Shown piece after piece: positions 7,488-15,833 of a stretch of DNA of 32,264 nucleotides; the stretch's first letter is position 1; each line of letters opens with the position of its first letter. The translations under genes were made by a program, and so were the position numbers. This stretch comes from Oscillospiraceae bacterium (lineage in GTDB: Bacteria; Bacillota; Clostridia; Oscillospirales; Acutalibacteraceae). The notes beneath the pieces were generated by a model. It saw only the letters and a list, made by a program, of their open reading frames with translations, was not told the DNA's origin and searched no databases. The DNA is taken from positions 1 to 32,264 of the forward strand of contig JAISJQ010000054.1 in the NCBI GenBank assembly GCA_031261445.1, written 5' to 3'.

Positions 7488-8400
7488 ACACACCTCCGTC
7501 TTGTTGCAAGAGAGCATTGACCTGCTGGACATCCAGCCGGGCAAGCTTTATGCCGACGCCACGATGGGTTTGGGTGGACACAGTGCCGAGATCCTCGCGC
7601 GGGGCGGCAGGCTCATTGGCATCGATCAGGACGGACAAGCCGTCGCCCACTGCCGCGCAAAATTCGCCGACAATCCGAATGTCACTATCATACACGATAA
7701 TTTCTTCAAAATCAAGAGCCTATTAGAAAAATGTGGGATTTCACAATTGGATGGCATTCTGGCGGATTTGGGCTTCTCCAGTATGCAAATGTCGGACGAG
7801 CAGCGGGGCTTTTCGTACCAAGTCGATTCCCCCCTCGATATGCGCATGAGCGCACAGGGCGCGACCGCCGCCGACGCGGTGAACACACTGAGCGAGCAGG
7901 CGCTGGCGGACATCCTCTGGCGCTATGCCGACGAAAAGTTTAGCCGACCCATTGCCCGCGCCATCGTTCGCGCCCGCGCGGAAAAGCCCATCACCACCAC
8001 CTTTCAGCTGGCCGATCTTGTCCGCGCCGCCGTGCCGGCCGCCGCCCGGCGGGACGGGCATCCCGCCCGCGGGACGTTCCAAGCCCTGCGCATCCACGTC
8101 AACGGCGAGCTGGACGGCTTGCCCCAAGCCCTGGACGACCTCTTCGATTGCCTCGCGCCCGGCGGACGGCTCGCTGTGATATCTTTCCACAGCGCGGAAG
8201 ACCGCCTCGTCAAGCAAGCCTTCGCCAAACACCTGCAAGGCTGTGTGTGTCCCCCGGGGTGTCCGCAGTGCCTGTGCGGTCGAACGCCAGACGGACGCCG
8301 GCTCGGTCGCCCCAAAACGCCCAGTGCGGAAGAAATCGCCGCCAACCCTCGCGCCCGCAGTGCCAAACTGCGCGGCATCCAACGAATCTCATTGACCTGA
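7477..8400 (+). CDS. rsmH: 16S rRNA (cytosine-1402 N4)-methyltransferase RsmH
   Basis: This 307-residue SAM-dependent enzyme (MraW) methylates N4 of C1402 in the ribosomal P site. It begins MKAEHTSVLL, the usual family start. GLGGHSAEIL is the SAM-binding loop, ADLGFSSMQ and RGFSY are conserved core blocks, and ARGTFQALRIHVNGEL is the family signature in the second half, followed by ISFHSAEDRLVK. A cysteine-rich stretch (CVCPPGCPQCLCG) could bind metal, as in several Firmicutes members. The ATG at 7477 fits the family start and overlaps mraZ, so translation is probably coupled. ftsL follows after 22 bp. Confidence 0.97.
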   Translation: MKAEHTSVLLQESIDLLDIQPGKLYADATMGLGGHSAEILARGGRLIGIDQDGQAVAHCRAKFADNPNVTIIHDNFFKIKSLLEKCGISQLDGILADLGFSSMQMSDEQRGFSYQVDSPLDMRMSAQGATAADAVNTLSEQALADILWRYADEKFSRPIARAIVRARAEKPITTTFQLADLVRAAVPAAARRDGHPARGTFQALRIHVNGELDGLPQALDDLFDCLAPGGRLAVISFHSAEDRLVKQAFAKHLQGCVCPPGCPQCLCGRTPDGRRLGRPKTPSAEEIAANPRARSAKLRGIQRISLT

Positions 8401-8422
8401 ATATTGCTAGGAGGAATCCACT

Positions 8423-8839
8423 ATGGCCATCCGTTACAACACCAGCACCGTGCGCAAAACCAGCCCCGCCGTGCGCCCGGGCAGTCGCCCCGCACCCGCC
8501 GTGAAAAAAGCGGCACGCACCACCAAAGTGCAGACGCTCACCAATGCGGAGCTGCGCAACGGGCGAAAGCGCCGCATGGTGGCCGTTGTGGTCGCGATTT
8601 TGTTGATGCTGGCGCTGGCTGTGCCGCAGATTGCCGCGGACGCGCAGGCGCAGATACGCGGCGCGGCGCAAAAAGAGGCCGAAGCGGCACTGGCCGTGCA
8701 GCTGCAGGAGCAGATCCGTCTGGTCAACGAGCTGCAGGACAAAGTGGGGCAGCAGATTGACGGCAACACGGTCTACGACATCGCCGTGGCCGAATTCGGC
8801 ATGGTGGCCGCCATCGAACCCGCCACACCCATTGAGTGA
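8423..8839 (+). CDS. ftsL: FtsL-like septum formation protein
   Basis: This 138-residue bitopic membrane protein has the features of FtsL/DivIC proteins, which join the divisome and activate FtsW/PBP septal synthesis. There is a basic, proline-rich cytoplasmic N-terminus (about 50 residues), one transmembrane helix (VAVVVAILLMLALAVP, about residues 53-68), then an alanine/glutamate-rich coiled coil and a short outer part with YDIAVAEFGM, which resembles the IEEIAREKLGM-like end of the family. Identity rests on topology and on its fixed position between rsmH and the PBP gene, because FtsL sequences are poorly conserved. AGGAGGA precedes the start. The stop is directly joined to a family B repeat. 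Confidence 0.85.
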   Translation: MAIRYNTSTVRKTSPAVRPGSRPAPAVKKAARTTKVQTLTNAELRNGRKRRMVAVVVAILLMLALAVPQIAADAQAQIRGAAQKEAEAALAVQLQEQIRLVNELQDKVGQQIDGNTVYDIAVAEFGMVAAIEPATPIE

Positions 8840-8995
8840 TGAGGAATGAGGATACAGGAATGAGGGATGTAGGGGCGACCGTCCCCGGTCGCCCGTGGAT
8901 CACAATGGGCGGCAGGTTTCCGCCCGCCGTATCCCGTAGGGGCGGATACCATCCGCCCGCCGCACCGAGGCGTGAGGGATGAGAAACGCCCCTAC
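8838..8995. repeat. Repeat-filled spacer: family B units and several family A hairpins
   Basis: Family B at 8840-8868 and about 8967-8984. Family A hairpins at 8869-8898 (GGGGCGACC/GGTCGCCC) and 8936-8962 (GGGGCGGAT/ATCCGCCC), with a degenerate copy near 8907-8928. The stems differ in sequence but each is self-complementary. It interrupts the ftsL-PBP junction without an obvious terminator. Confidence 0.8.
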
Positions 8996-9069
8996 ATATC
9001 GCAATCAATGAATCATAGCCAGCGCCTGTTGCCGCATATGTTGTGCACAGTGAAGTGGAGGGAGCGAAA

Positions 9070-11565
9070 ATGGCGTCCAAAAAAACAGGCCGGGCGGGGC
9101 AGTGGGCAGCGAGCCTGAAAAAAAAGCGCGGCGACAATGTGCGCCGCAAAAACCTGATGCGTGCGTATTTTGTGCTGGCACTGCTGGCGGTGGGCGCGGT
9201 GGTCATTGCGCTGCACCTGAGCACGAGCTCCATCAAAAACGCCGCCGCCCTGCGCCAACATGCGGAAAACAACCAACTGCTCGACACGGTTCTGCGCCCC
9301 CAGCGCGGCAACATTTACGATGCCAACATGGAACTGCTTGCCCAGAGCGCCAACGTGAAAGCCGTGGTGTGCTGGCCCAGCAAATTCCTAGCGATTGAGG
9401 ACGAGGACGAGCGGGCGGCGATTATGACCGCCATCGCCGATGCCCTCGCGCCGCTGGTCGACAAAAAGCCCGAAACCGTGCTGGCACAACTGAAAAAAAC
9501 GAAAAACAGCAGCTTGAGCATCCGCGTCCAAGCGGAAAAACCCATGAGCGATGCGGTCTCTCTCTACCTTTTTGGGCGCAAGAAAACCAGCACCGAAGAA
9601 GGCGTGGCCGCCGCCAGCTATCTCTACACAACCAAAGACGCCACGGGCGCGAAGGTGAAAGATAAGTTCTACGCCGCCAGCGTGGTGGGGCTTGACCCGG
9701 ACACCAAACGCTATTACCCCAAGGGCACGTTCGCCTCGTCCCTGCTGGGCTTTACGGGGCGGGACGATGTGGGGCTCTATGGGCTAGAGCAGCAGTTCAA
9801 CAAAGAGCTCACGGGCATACCCGGCCGCAAGCTCACCGCGCAAAACGCGGCGGGGGGCGACATGGCCAGCGACTACGACAACTACACCGACCCCATCGAC
9901 GGCAACTCCCTCGTCCTTACGCTCGACGCCACCATTCAGCGCTACCTTGAGCGGGAACTGGCGCAAGCGCAAAAGGACACCAAAGCCAACGCCACAAGCG
10001 GCATCGTCATGGACGTGCAAAGCGGCGCGGTGCTGGCCATGGCGGGCACGCCCAGCTATGACTTGAACCGCCCGATGGAAGTGAGCGACGAGCAAGTGCG
10101 CAAGGCTTTGGAGAAAATCAATACCGCCGAAGCGAAAAAGAAAGACACGGACACCAAGCTCACGGAGGCAGAAAGAAAAGAAAAAGCCCTCACTGACGCG
10201 CAAAACAACATGCAAAAAAACCACGCCATCACGGATATCTACTACCCCGGTTCGGTCTTCAAGTGCCTGACCGCCGCCATGGCGTTGGAAGAAAAAGTTT
10301 GGGGACTGGGCGATCATTACTACGACACGGGCTCGCTCCAGCTGGGCGGACGCACCTATCATTGCCACAAACGCACCGGGCACGGCGACCAAGATTTTAC
10401 GCACGCGCTGATGAATTCCTGCAACACGTACTTCATCACCGTGGGGCAGAAAATCGGCGTGCAAAAGTTTTCGGACTATTTTGAAGCGTTTGGCTTGACA
10501 GAGCAGACGGGCTTTTCTACCTTTGCCGAGACCAAACCCAAGGCGGGCGTGACCTATCACGCGGGCAAGACCATGAGCGTGGTGGATTTGGCGTCCTCCT
10601 CCTTCGGGCAGTCCTTTCAGGTGACGCCGCTACAGATGCTCACCGCCATCAGCGCCATCGCCAACGGCGGCAAGCTCATGACCCCCTACATTGTTGACCG
10701 CGAGCTGGACGCGCAGGGGAACACCGTCAAGAAGAACGAGCCCACCATGCGCCGACAGGTCGTCTCTGCCGACACGGCCGCCAAAGTCACCGAAATGATG
10801 CGCCAAGTGGTGGTGGACGGCACGGGCAAGAACGGCTATGTCCCCGGCTACCGCGTGGCGGGGAAAACCGGCACGAGCCAAAAAATGGTCACCTCTGAGC
10901 ACGACGGCAAGTACGTGGCATCCTTTGTCTGCTTTGCCCCCGCCGACAACCCCAAAATCGCCTGCATCATCACCATTGACGAGCCAGGCAACGGGCAAAT
11001 CAACGGCTCTGTGCTGGCCGCCCCCGTGGCCGAGCGCGTGATGGAGGACTCGCTCATCTATCTCAACGTTGTGCCGCAGTATTCGGACACACAGAAGATT
11101 GGCAGTACCTACAGCGAAAAAGAGATGTACTATGACGAAGTGCCCAAAGTGGTGGGCAAGGACATCAAAGAGGCGCAGGAGCTGGTGAAGAAAAACCTGC
11201 TGACGGCGCGTGTGATTGGCGAGGGCGACAAGATCGTCTCCCAAGTGCCCGCCGCGGGGGAGCACCTATACAAAGACGGCGTGGTGCTACTCTACACCAC
11301 CAAAGAAGCGCGGGAAAAGAACACGACCGCCCCCGACTTCATGCATATGACGCCGGACGAAGCGAAAGCCGCGGCCGCGAGCGCGGGGCTACATCTGCTC
11401 GTCAAATCCGATCTGCCCTCGTTGGTGGATGGCGTGCGCGTTGTGCCCCGGGCCTATCGGCAGTCGCTCGCCCCCGGCAAGTCCTTCCCCCAAGGCAGCA
11501 CTGTCACCGTCACGTTCAAAAAGTATAGCTCAGAGACAGAATACACGGGGACGTTTGTTGAATAG
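9070..11565 (+). CDS. Class B penicillin-binding protein with PASTA domains (FtsI/SpoVD type)
   Basis: This 831-residue transpeptidase cross-links peptidoglycan at the septum or spore cortex. Layout: a basic cytoplasmic start, one TM helix (about residues 33-54), a dimerisation domain (RPQRGNIYDANMELLA block), the transpeptidase domain, then two C-terminal PASTA-like repeats from about residue 695. Catalytic motifs: SVFK with nucleophile Ser395 and K398, SCN at 450-452, and KTGT from K599. An unusual charged insertion of about 60 residues (335-394), rich in Lys/Glu/Asp, sits just before the SxxK motif. Two PASTA units recall PBP2x; SpoVD usually has one. The role (vegetative FtsI or sporulation SpoVD) cannot be decided from sequence. 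The start at 9070 is chosen for GGAGGGAG 6 nt upstream. Confidence 0.93.
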   Translation: MASKKTGRAGQWAASLKKKRGDNVRRKNLMRAYFVLALLAVGAVVIALHLSTSSIKNAAALRQHAENNQLLDTVLRPQRGNIYDANMELLAQSANVKAVVCWPSKFLAIEDEDERAAIMTAIADALAPLVDKKPETVLAQLKKTKNSSLSIRVQAEKPMSDAVSLYLFGRKKTSTEEGVAAASYLYTTKDATGAKVKDKFYAASVVGLDPDTKRYYPKGTFASSLLGFTGRDDVGLYGLEQQFNKELTGIPGRKLTAQNAAGGDMASDYDNYTDPIDGNSLVLTLDATIQRYLERELAQAQKDTKANATSGIVMDVQSGAVLAMAGTPSYDLNRPMEVSDEQVRKALEKINTAEAKKKDTDTKLTEAERKEKALTDAQNNMQKNHAITDIYYPGSVFKCLTAAMALEEKVWGLGDHYYDTGSLQLGGRTYHCHKRTGHGDQDFTHALMNSCNTYFITVGQKIGVQKFSDYFEAFGLTEQTGFSTFAETKPKAGVTYHAGKTMSVVDLASSSFGQSFQVTPLQMLTAISAIANGGKLMTPYIVDRELDAQGNTVKKNEPTMRRQVVSADTAAKVTEMMRQVVVDGTGKNGYVPGYRVAGKTGTSQKMVTSEHDGKYVASFVCFAPADNPKIACIITIDEPGNGQINGSVLAAPVAERVMEDSLIYLNVVPQYSDTQKIGSTYSEKEMYYDEVPKVVGKDIKEAQELVKKNLLTARVIGEGDKIVSQVPAAGEHLYKDGVVLLYTTKEAREKNTTAPDFMHMTPDEAKAAAASAGLHLLVKSDLPSLVDGVRVVPRAYRQSLAPGKSFPQGSTVTVTFKKYSSETEYTGTFVE

Positions 11566-11575
11566 ACGGTTTTAC

Positions 11576-11650
11576 ATGTAGGGGCGCATGGAGGCGTGAG
11601 GTATGAGGGCACAGGCAAGGGTTGCCCCTACAAATCTAGATTCCAGAACC
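11576..11650. repeat. Mixed repeat spacer between the PBP gene and murE
   Basis: GTAGGGGCGCATGG (left part of family A), GGAGGCGTGAGGTATGAGGG (family B), GTTGCCCCTACA (right end of family A) and an ATCTAGATT fragment (family D). It looks like a family A unit split by a family B insertion. Confidence 0.65.
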
Positions 11651-11680
11651 AAAAACCGAAAATCAAGAAAGGGAGTCACC

Positions 11681-13111
11681 ATGCGTGCACGGGAATTGTT
11701 TTCGTGGTATGACGGCGCGTTGCCGGAACTGCCGGACGTTTTGGGCGTGACGGACGATTTGACGCGCGTCAAGCCCGGCTGGGTGTTCGTGTGCATCAAG
11801 GGTGCACGCTTTGACGGGCACGACAACGCCGCCGCCGCGCTGGCGCAGGGCGCGGCGTGCGTGGTGGTGGAGCGCGATTTAGGGGAAGAAGCGCAAGTAC
11901 AAGTGCCCGACACACGCGCCGCGTTCTCTGTGCTCTGCGCGGCGTGGCACGGCAACCCCGCGCATCAGCTGCACATCGTTGGCATCACGGGCACAAATGG
12001 CAAGACCAGCACGGCCTTTTTGGTGCGCGACATCCTAGAGGCCGCCGGGCACAAGGTGGGGCTCATCGGCACGGTACGCGCGGAAATTGCCCACGAGACC
12101 GTGGACGGCGGCGGGCTGACCACGCCCGATGCCCTCACGCTGCAGGCACTGCTGCGCCACATGGTGGACGCGGGCTGTGACTACTGCGTGATGGAAGTGA
12201 GTAGCCAGGCTTTGGCGCAACGGCGCACGGCGGGGCTGTGGTTTGACGCGGCGATTTACACCAACCTGACGCAGGATCATCTGGATTACCACGGCAACAT
12301 GCGTGCCTACCGCGCGGCCAAGCGTTGCCTCTTCCCCAGCGCGTCCCTGTGCGTGCTCAACGCCGACGACCCAGAGAGTGCCTACATGGCGCAGAGCACC
12401 CAACGGCGCACGGTCTACTATTCCCTCCAGCGCGACGGCGCGGACTACGTCGCCAAAAACCTCAGCCAATCGCTGGACGGCACGGATCTGCTCGCAGTGA
12501 CAAAGGGTGCACTGGCGCGGGTGCACCTGCGGACACCCGGCCGCTTCAGTGCGCAAAACGCCATGGCCGCGCTTGCGTGCACGGTGGAGCTGGGCGTGCC
12601 GCTCGAGACCGCCGCCCACGCGCTCAGCCAGTCGCGCGGCATTCCCGGACGACTGGAGCGCGTGCCCACGGACACGAACTACCGCGTCTACATCGACTAT
12701 GCCCACACACCCGACGCGCTGGAGAACGTCCTGACCACGTTGCGCGAGTGTGCGCCCCGCCGCCTGCTGCTCCTGTTTGGTTGCGGCGGCGACAGAGACC
12801 GCGCCAAGCGGCCGCTCATGGGGGCATTGGCCGCGCGGCTGGCGGACGAGGTGGTGCTCACCAGCGACAACCCGCGTTCGGAAGATCCGCAGGCCATCAT
12901 CAACGAGATCCTTGCCGGTTGCACGAAGCGGCGGCGACACATCAGCGTTGAGCCCGACCGCCACCGCGCCATCGCCCAAGTGCTCGCCAAGGCCGGCGAA
13001 GGGGACATTGTGTTGCTGGCCGGCAAGGGGCATGAGGACTACCAAATCCTCGCTGGGGGCAAGATAAGGCTGGACGAGCGAGAAGTCGTCCGAGCGGCGC
13101 TAGCAAGCTAG
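11681..13111 (+). CDS. murE: UDP-MurNAc-tripeptide synthetase MurE (meso-DAP adding)
   Basis: This 476-residue Mur ligase adds the third amino acid to UDP-MurNAc-L-Ala-D-Glu, using ATP. The ATP site is GITGTNGKTST at about residues 103-113. MEVSSQAL and an NLTQDHLDYHG block are the Mur central-domain motifs, the latter with the carbamylated-lysine region. IDYAHTPDALENVL and GCGGDRDRAKRPLM follow in the C-terminal part. DNPRSEDP is the meso-diaminopimelate recognition motif; lysine-adding enzymes differ there. This implies a DAP-type wall. The start at 11681 has AAAGGGAG at the right distance; upstream in-frame codons run through repeat DNA. Length is normal. murF, which usually follows, is missing. 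Confidence 0.96.
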   Translation: MRARELFSWYDGALPELPDVLGVTDDLTRVKPGWVFVCIKGARFDGHDNAAAALAQGAACVVVERDLGEEAQVQVPDTRAAFSVLCAAWHGNPAHQLHIVGITGTNGKTSTAFLVRDILEAAGHKVGLIGTVRAEIAHETVDGGGLTTPDALTLQALLRHMVDAGCDYCVMEVSSQALAQRRTAGLWFDAAIYTNLTQDHLDYHGNMRAYRAAKRCLFPSASLCVLNADDPESAYMAQSTQRRTVYYSLQRDGADYVAKNLSQSLDGTDLLAVTKGALARVHLRTPGRFSAQNAMAALACTVELGVPLETAAHALSQSRGIPGRLERVPTDTNYRVYIDYAHTPDALENVLTTLRECAPRRLLLLFGCGGDRDRAKRPLMGALAARLADEVVLTSDNPRSEDPQAIINEILAGCTKRRRHISVEPDRHRAIAQVLAKAGEGDIVLLAGKGHEDYQILAGGKIRLDEREVVRAALAS

Positions 13112-13117
13112 ATTGCG

Positions 13118-13260
13118 ATGAACAATGAACAATTGACAATGTACAATGACTTGGGGGTTCGTATGCATGGATTCATGGCAATTGTAGGGGCGGATATCAT
13201 CCGCCCGCCGTACCCTGATAGGATCGCATCACAGGTTAATCTAACATCTAGCATCTAGAA
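13118..13260. repeat. Repeat-filled spacer between murE and mraY
   Basis: Family C at about 13118-13150 (GATGAACAATGAACAATTG ...), a family A hairpin at 13183-13211 (GGGGCGGAT/ATCCGCCC with ATC-centred loop) and family D at 13238-13259 (ATCTAACATCTAGCATCTAG). The mraY Shine-Dalgarno AAAGGTG directly follows the family D unit. Confidence 0.8.
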
Positions 13261-13271
13261 AGGTGTTCATC

Positions 13272-14282
13272 ATGGACAATCGAATCACCATCGCCTTGTG
13301 CGCTGTTGTTGCCTTTGGGGTGACGGCGGCGTTGGGGAAAGTGCTTGTGCCGTGGTTGCGGCGGCTGAAGGTGGGGCAGACCATCCTAGAGATTGGCCCC
13401 AAATGGCACAAGGCCAAGGAGGGCATCCCCACCATGGGCGGGCTGCTTTTTGCGGTGGGCGTGGTGCTGGTGGTGTTGGTGGGCGTTGTGCCCACGGCCG
13501 TGCGGCACTGGGACGCGCAGGCGTTTAAGCTCCTCTCTGGCGTTGTGATGGCGCTGGGCTTTGGGCTGGTGGGTTTTTGGGACGACTACATAAAAGTGGT
13601 CAAAAAGCGCAACGAGGGGCTGAACATCAAGCAAAAAACCGCCGCGCAGGTGCTCATCATCGGGGCATATCTGGCGGCGCTATGGTTCGCCTACGGCAAA
13701 GCCCCCCACATGTGGGTGCCCTTTGCGGGGGACATCGTCCTGCCGTGGTGGTTCTTCTTCCCCTTTGGTGCGGCGGTGCTCTATGCGGCGGTCAACGCGG
13801 TGAACTTCACCGACGGCATCGACGGCCTGTGCACCACCGTCACGGCGACGGTCGCCACGGCGTTCACGGCGGTCGCGCTGATGCTGGGTTTCGCGAGCAC
13901 GGCGGCCACGGGCGCGGCACTGCTGGGCGCGTGTTTGGGCTTTTATTGTTGGAATCGCAAGCCCGCCAAGGTCATCATGGGGGACGTGGGCGCACTGTTT
14001 TTGGGCGGCATGGTGGTGGCGCTGGGCTTTGCGATCGACTGCCCGTGGATATTGCTGCTTTTCGGTTTGGTGTATGTGATTGAAGGCGCGAGCGATGTGA
14101 TTCAGATTGGCTACTTCAAAGCCACCCACGGCAAGCGCATCTTCAAGATGGCGCCCATCCACCATCACTTTGAGCTCTCTGGCTGGGGTGAGCTGAAGAT
14201 TGTGCGCGTGTTTTGCGCGGTGAACATTGTGGGCATCGTGCTGGGCTTTTTGATTCTGACGCGGGGAGGATTTTTTGCATGA
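13272..14282 (+). CDS. mraY: Phospho-MurNAc-pentapeptide transferase MraY
   Basis: This 336-residue integral membrane enzyme moves phospho-MurNAc-pentapeptide from UDP to undecaprenyl phosphate, forming lipid I. The expected motifs are present: KEGIPTMGG near residue 50, GFWDDYIKV with the paired aspartates, a central VNAVNFTDGIDGL, MGDVGALFLGG (most members have a serine where this has alanine) and MAPIHHHFELSGWGE near the end. About ten TM helices are visible. The start at 13272 is used because AAAGGTG lies 6 nt before it. It overlaps ftsW as ATGA, so the two are translationally coupled. murD does not lie between them as in many clusters. Confidence 0.97.
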   Translation: MDNRITIALCAVVAFGVTAALGKVLVPWLRRLKVGQTILEIGPKWHKAKEGIPTMGGLLFAVGVVLVVLVGVVPTAVRHWDAQAFKLLSGVVMALGFGLVGFWDDYIKVVKKRNEGLNIKQKTAAQVLIIGAYLAALWFAYGKAPHMWVPFAGDIVLPWWFFFPFGAAVLYAAVNAVNFTDGIDGLCTTVTATVATAFTAVALMLGFASTAATGAALLGACLGFYCWNRKPAKVIMGDVGALFLGGMVVALGFAIDCPWILLLFGLVYVIEGASDVIQIGYFKATHGKRIFKMAPIHHHFELSGWGELKIVRVFCAVNIVGIVLGFLILTRGGFFA

Positions 14283-15706
14283 AAGACGTGCCCAAAACCA
14301 CTCAGCGCAGTCGCCGACCTGCCCAAAAGAGCAACACAATGCCGAAAAAGCGCACTGCCTCCAGCACAGTCCAGCGCAAAAAGAGCCGCGAAAAACAGGA
14401 GCGCGTTGGCGAAGTGGACAGACTCCCCGCCATCTTGAAGCGGATTGTGCCGCACCTTTCTGAATACAGACTGTGGACATTTGACTACAAGCGCGGCACT
14501 GGTCTCACTGGGCTGGTGCAGGCCATTCGGGCACAAAAAAGTGTGGATGGCTTCTTTCTGTGCATGGTGCTGGTGCTGCTGGCGGCGGGGCTGGTGATGA
14601 TGTTTTCGGCGGGCTATGTGGACGCGCAGGAGCACCTGGGCAACGCCTATGCCTACATCAAGCCGCAGGCCACCTATGCGCTGCTGGGGCTGGTCATCAT
14701 GGCCGTTGTGAGCAACGTCAACCCCAAAGTCTTCCGTGGTTTTGCGTATATTGCGGTGGCGGTGTCGTTTGTGTTGCTGGTGGTCGTGCTGGTGTACCAC
14801 ACCAATCTGGGGGCGGGGCGTGAGGACATTGCCCGCTACATCCCCATCTTTGGCGGCACGTTTCAGCCGTCGGAAATCGCCAAGCTGGGGCTGATCCTCT
14901 TCTGCGCGGCGAGCATGGAGGCACGGCGGGCGGAGATTTACGGCAACACGGGGCGCGTGAAAAAACGGGTATCTTGGTGGCGCGGACTGCTGGCCATCGC
15001 GCCGTATGTGGTGGTCGTGGGCGGCATGAGCGGGCTGGTGTTTTTGGAGCACCACTTGTCCGGCACGATTCTCATTGCCTTTTTGGGCATGGTGATGATG
15101 TGGTTGGGCGGCGTGAAATGGTATTGGTTCATGATTCCCATTGGCGCGGTCGCCGCGTTTTATCTGCTCTACAAAGCGGGCTTTTCCCCTGTGGTGAAGA
15201 TCTTCCAGAGCTATATGCTCGAGCGCGTCAAAGCGTGGCAGGACAAGAGCTATGACCCGCTGGGCGCACGCTGGCAGGTCAACCAGTCGCTCTACGCCAT
15301 CGGTTCGGGCGGCTTTTGGGGCTCTGGTTTTGGGCAGAGCAAGCAAAAGCATTTGTATGTCTCCGAGCCGCACAACGACTTCATTTTCTCCATCCTCTGC
15401 GAAGAGTTTGGCTATATCGGCGCCATCATCACCATGCTGCTCTTCGCGCTTTTGGTCAAGCAAGGCTTCACCATTGCCAGCCGCCAAAATAGCTCCGACA
15501 AACGCTTCAACAGCCTGCTGTGCATGGGCATCTGTTTTCAGGTGGGAATGCAGGCCGCGCTGAACATCGCCGTGGTGACCGACACCATCCCCAACACGGG
15601 CATCGGTCTGCCGTTCTTCAGTTATGGCGGCACATCGCTGGTCATCCTGCTGGCAGAAATGGGCATGGTGCTCTCGTGCTCCCGCACAACAAGACGGAGG
15701 GGCTAG
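14279..15706 (+). CDS. ftsW: FtsW/SEDS-family peptidoglycan polymerase
   Basis: This 475-residue SEDS glycosyltransferase polymerises lipid II and works with a class B PBP, probably the one encoded upstream. After a basic, unusually long cytoplasmic N-terminus of about 90 residues come about ten TM helices. Signature blocks include FQPSEIAKLGLILF, YDPLGARWQVNQSLYAIGSG, an HNDFIFSILCEEFGYIG region and, near the end, GLPFFSYGGTSL, the SEDS hallmark. GGGGAGGA supports the start at 14279, which overlaps mraY by 4 bp. murG does not follow. The TAG stop is the first codon of a family E repeat (TAGGTAATAGGTAATAG). RodA or SpoVE is possible, but the dcw position and partner PBP favour FtsW/SpoVE function. 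Confidence 0.94.
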   Translation: MKDVPKTTQRSRRPAQKSNTMPKKRTASSTVQRKKSREKQERVGEVDRLPAILKRIVPHLSEYRLWTFDYKRGTGLTGLVQAIRAQKSVDGFFLCMVLVLLAAGLVMMFSAGYVDAQEHLGNAYAYIKPQATYALLGLVIMAVVSNVNPKVFRGFAYIAVAVSFVLLVVVLVYHTNLGAGREDIARYIPIFGGTFQPSEIAKLGLILFCAASMEARRAEIYGNTGRVKKRVSWWRGLLAIAPYVVVVGGMSGLVFLEHHLSGTILIAFLGMVMMWLGGVKWYWFMIPIGAVAAFYLLYKAGFSPVVKIFQSYMLERVKAWQDKSYDPLGARWQVNQSLYAIGSGGFWGSGFGQSKQKHLYVSEPHNDFIFSILCEEFGYIGAIITMLLFALLVKQGFTIASRQNSSDKRFNSLLCMGICFQVGMQAALNIAVVTDTIPNTGIGLPFFSYGGTSLVILLAEMGMVLSCSRTTRRRG

Positions 15707-15812
15707 GTAATAGGTAATAGTGAATAGGTGTTGGGATTATTAGGCGTGTGGGTAGGGGTGGCAATCTGCCGCCCGTGTCCATTGTAGGGGGCGATGTCCA
15801 CATCGCCCCGTT
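15704..15812. repeat. Family E repeat followed by two family A hairpins
   Basis: Family E at 15704-15731 (TAGGTAATAGGTAATAGTG, then AATAGGTGTTG). Family A at 15752-15777 (GGTGGCA/TGCCGCC) and 15784-15809 (GGGGCGATG/CATCGCCCC). This is the whole spacer between the convergent ftsW and yigZ genes. Confidence 0.8.
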
Positions 15813-15833
15813 TGTCTGTTATCACAATTCATG

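Noticed and set aside
14165-15487. 440-codon minus-strand frame opposite ftsW and mraY
   Set aside because: Its His/Gln/Arg-rich composition is that of an antisense shadow, and it overlaps two certain genes.
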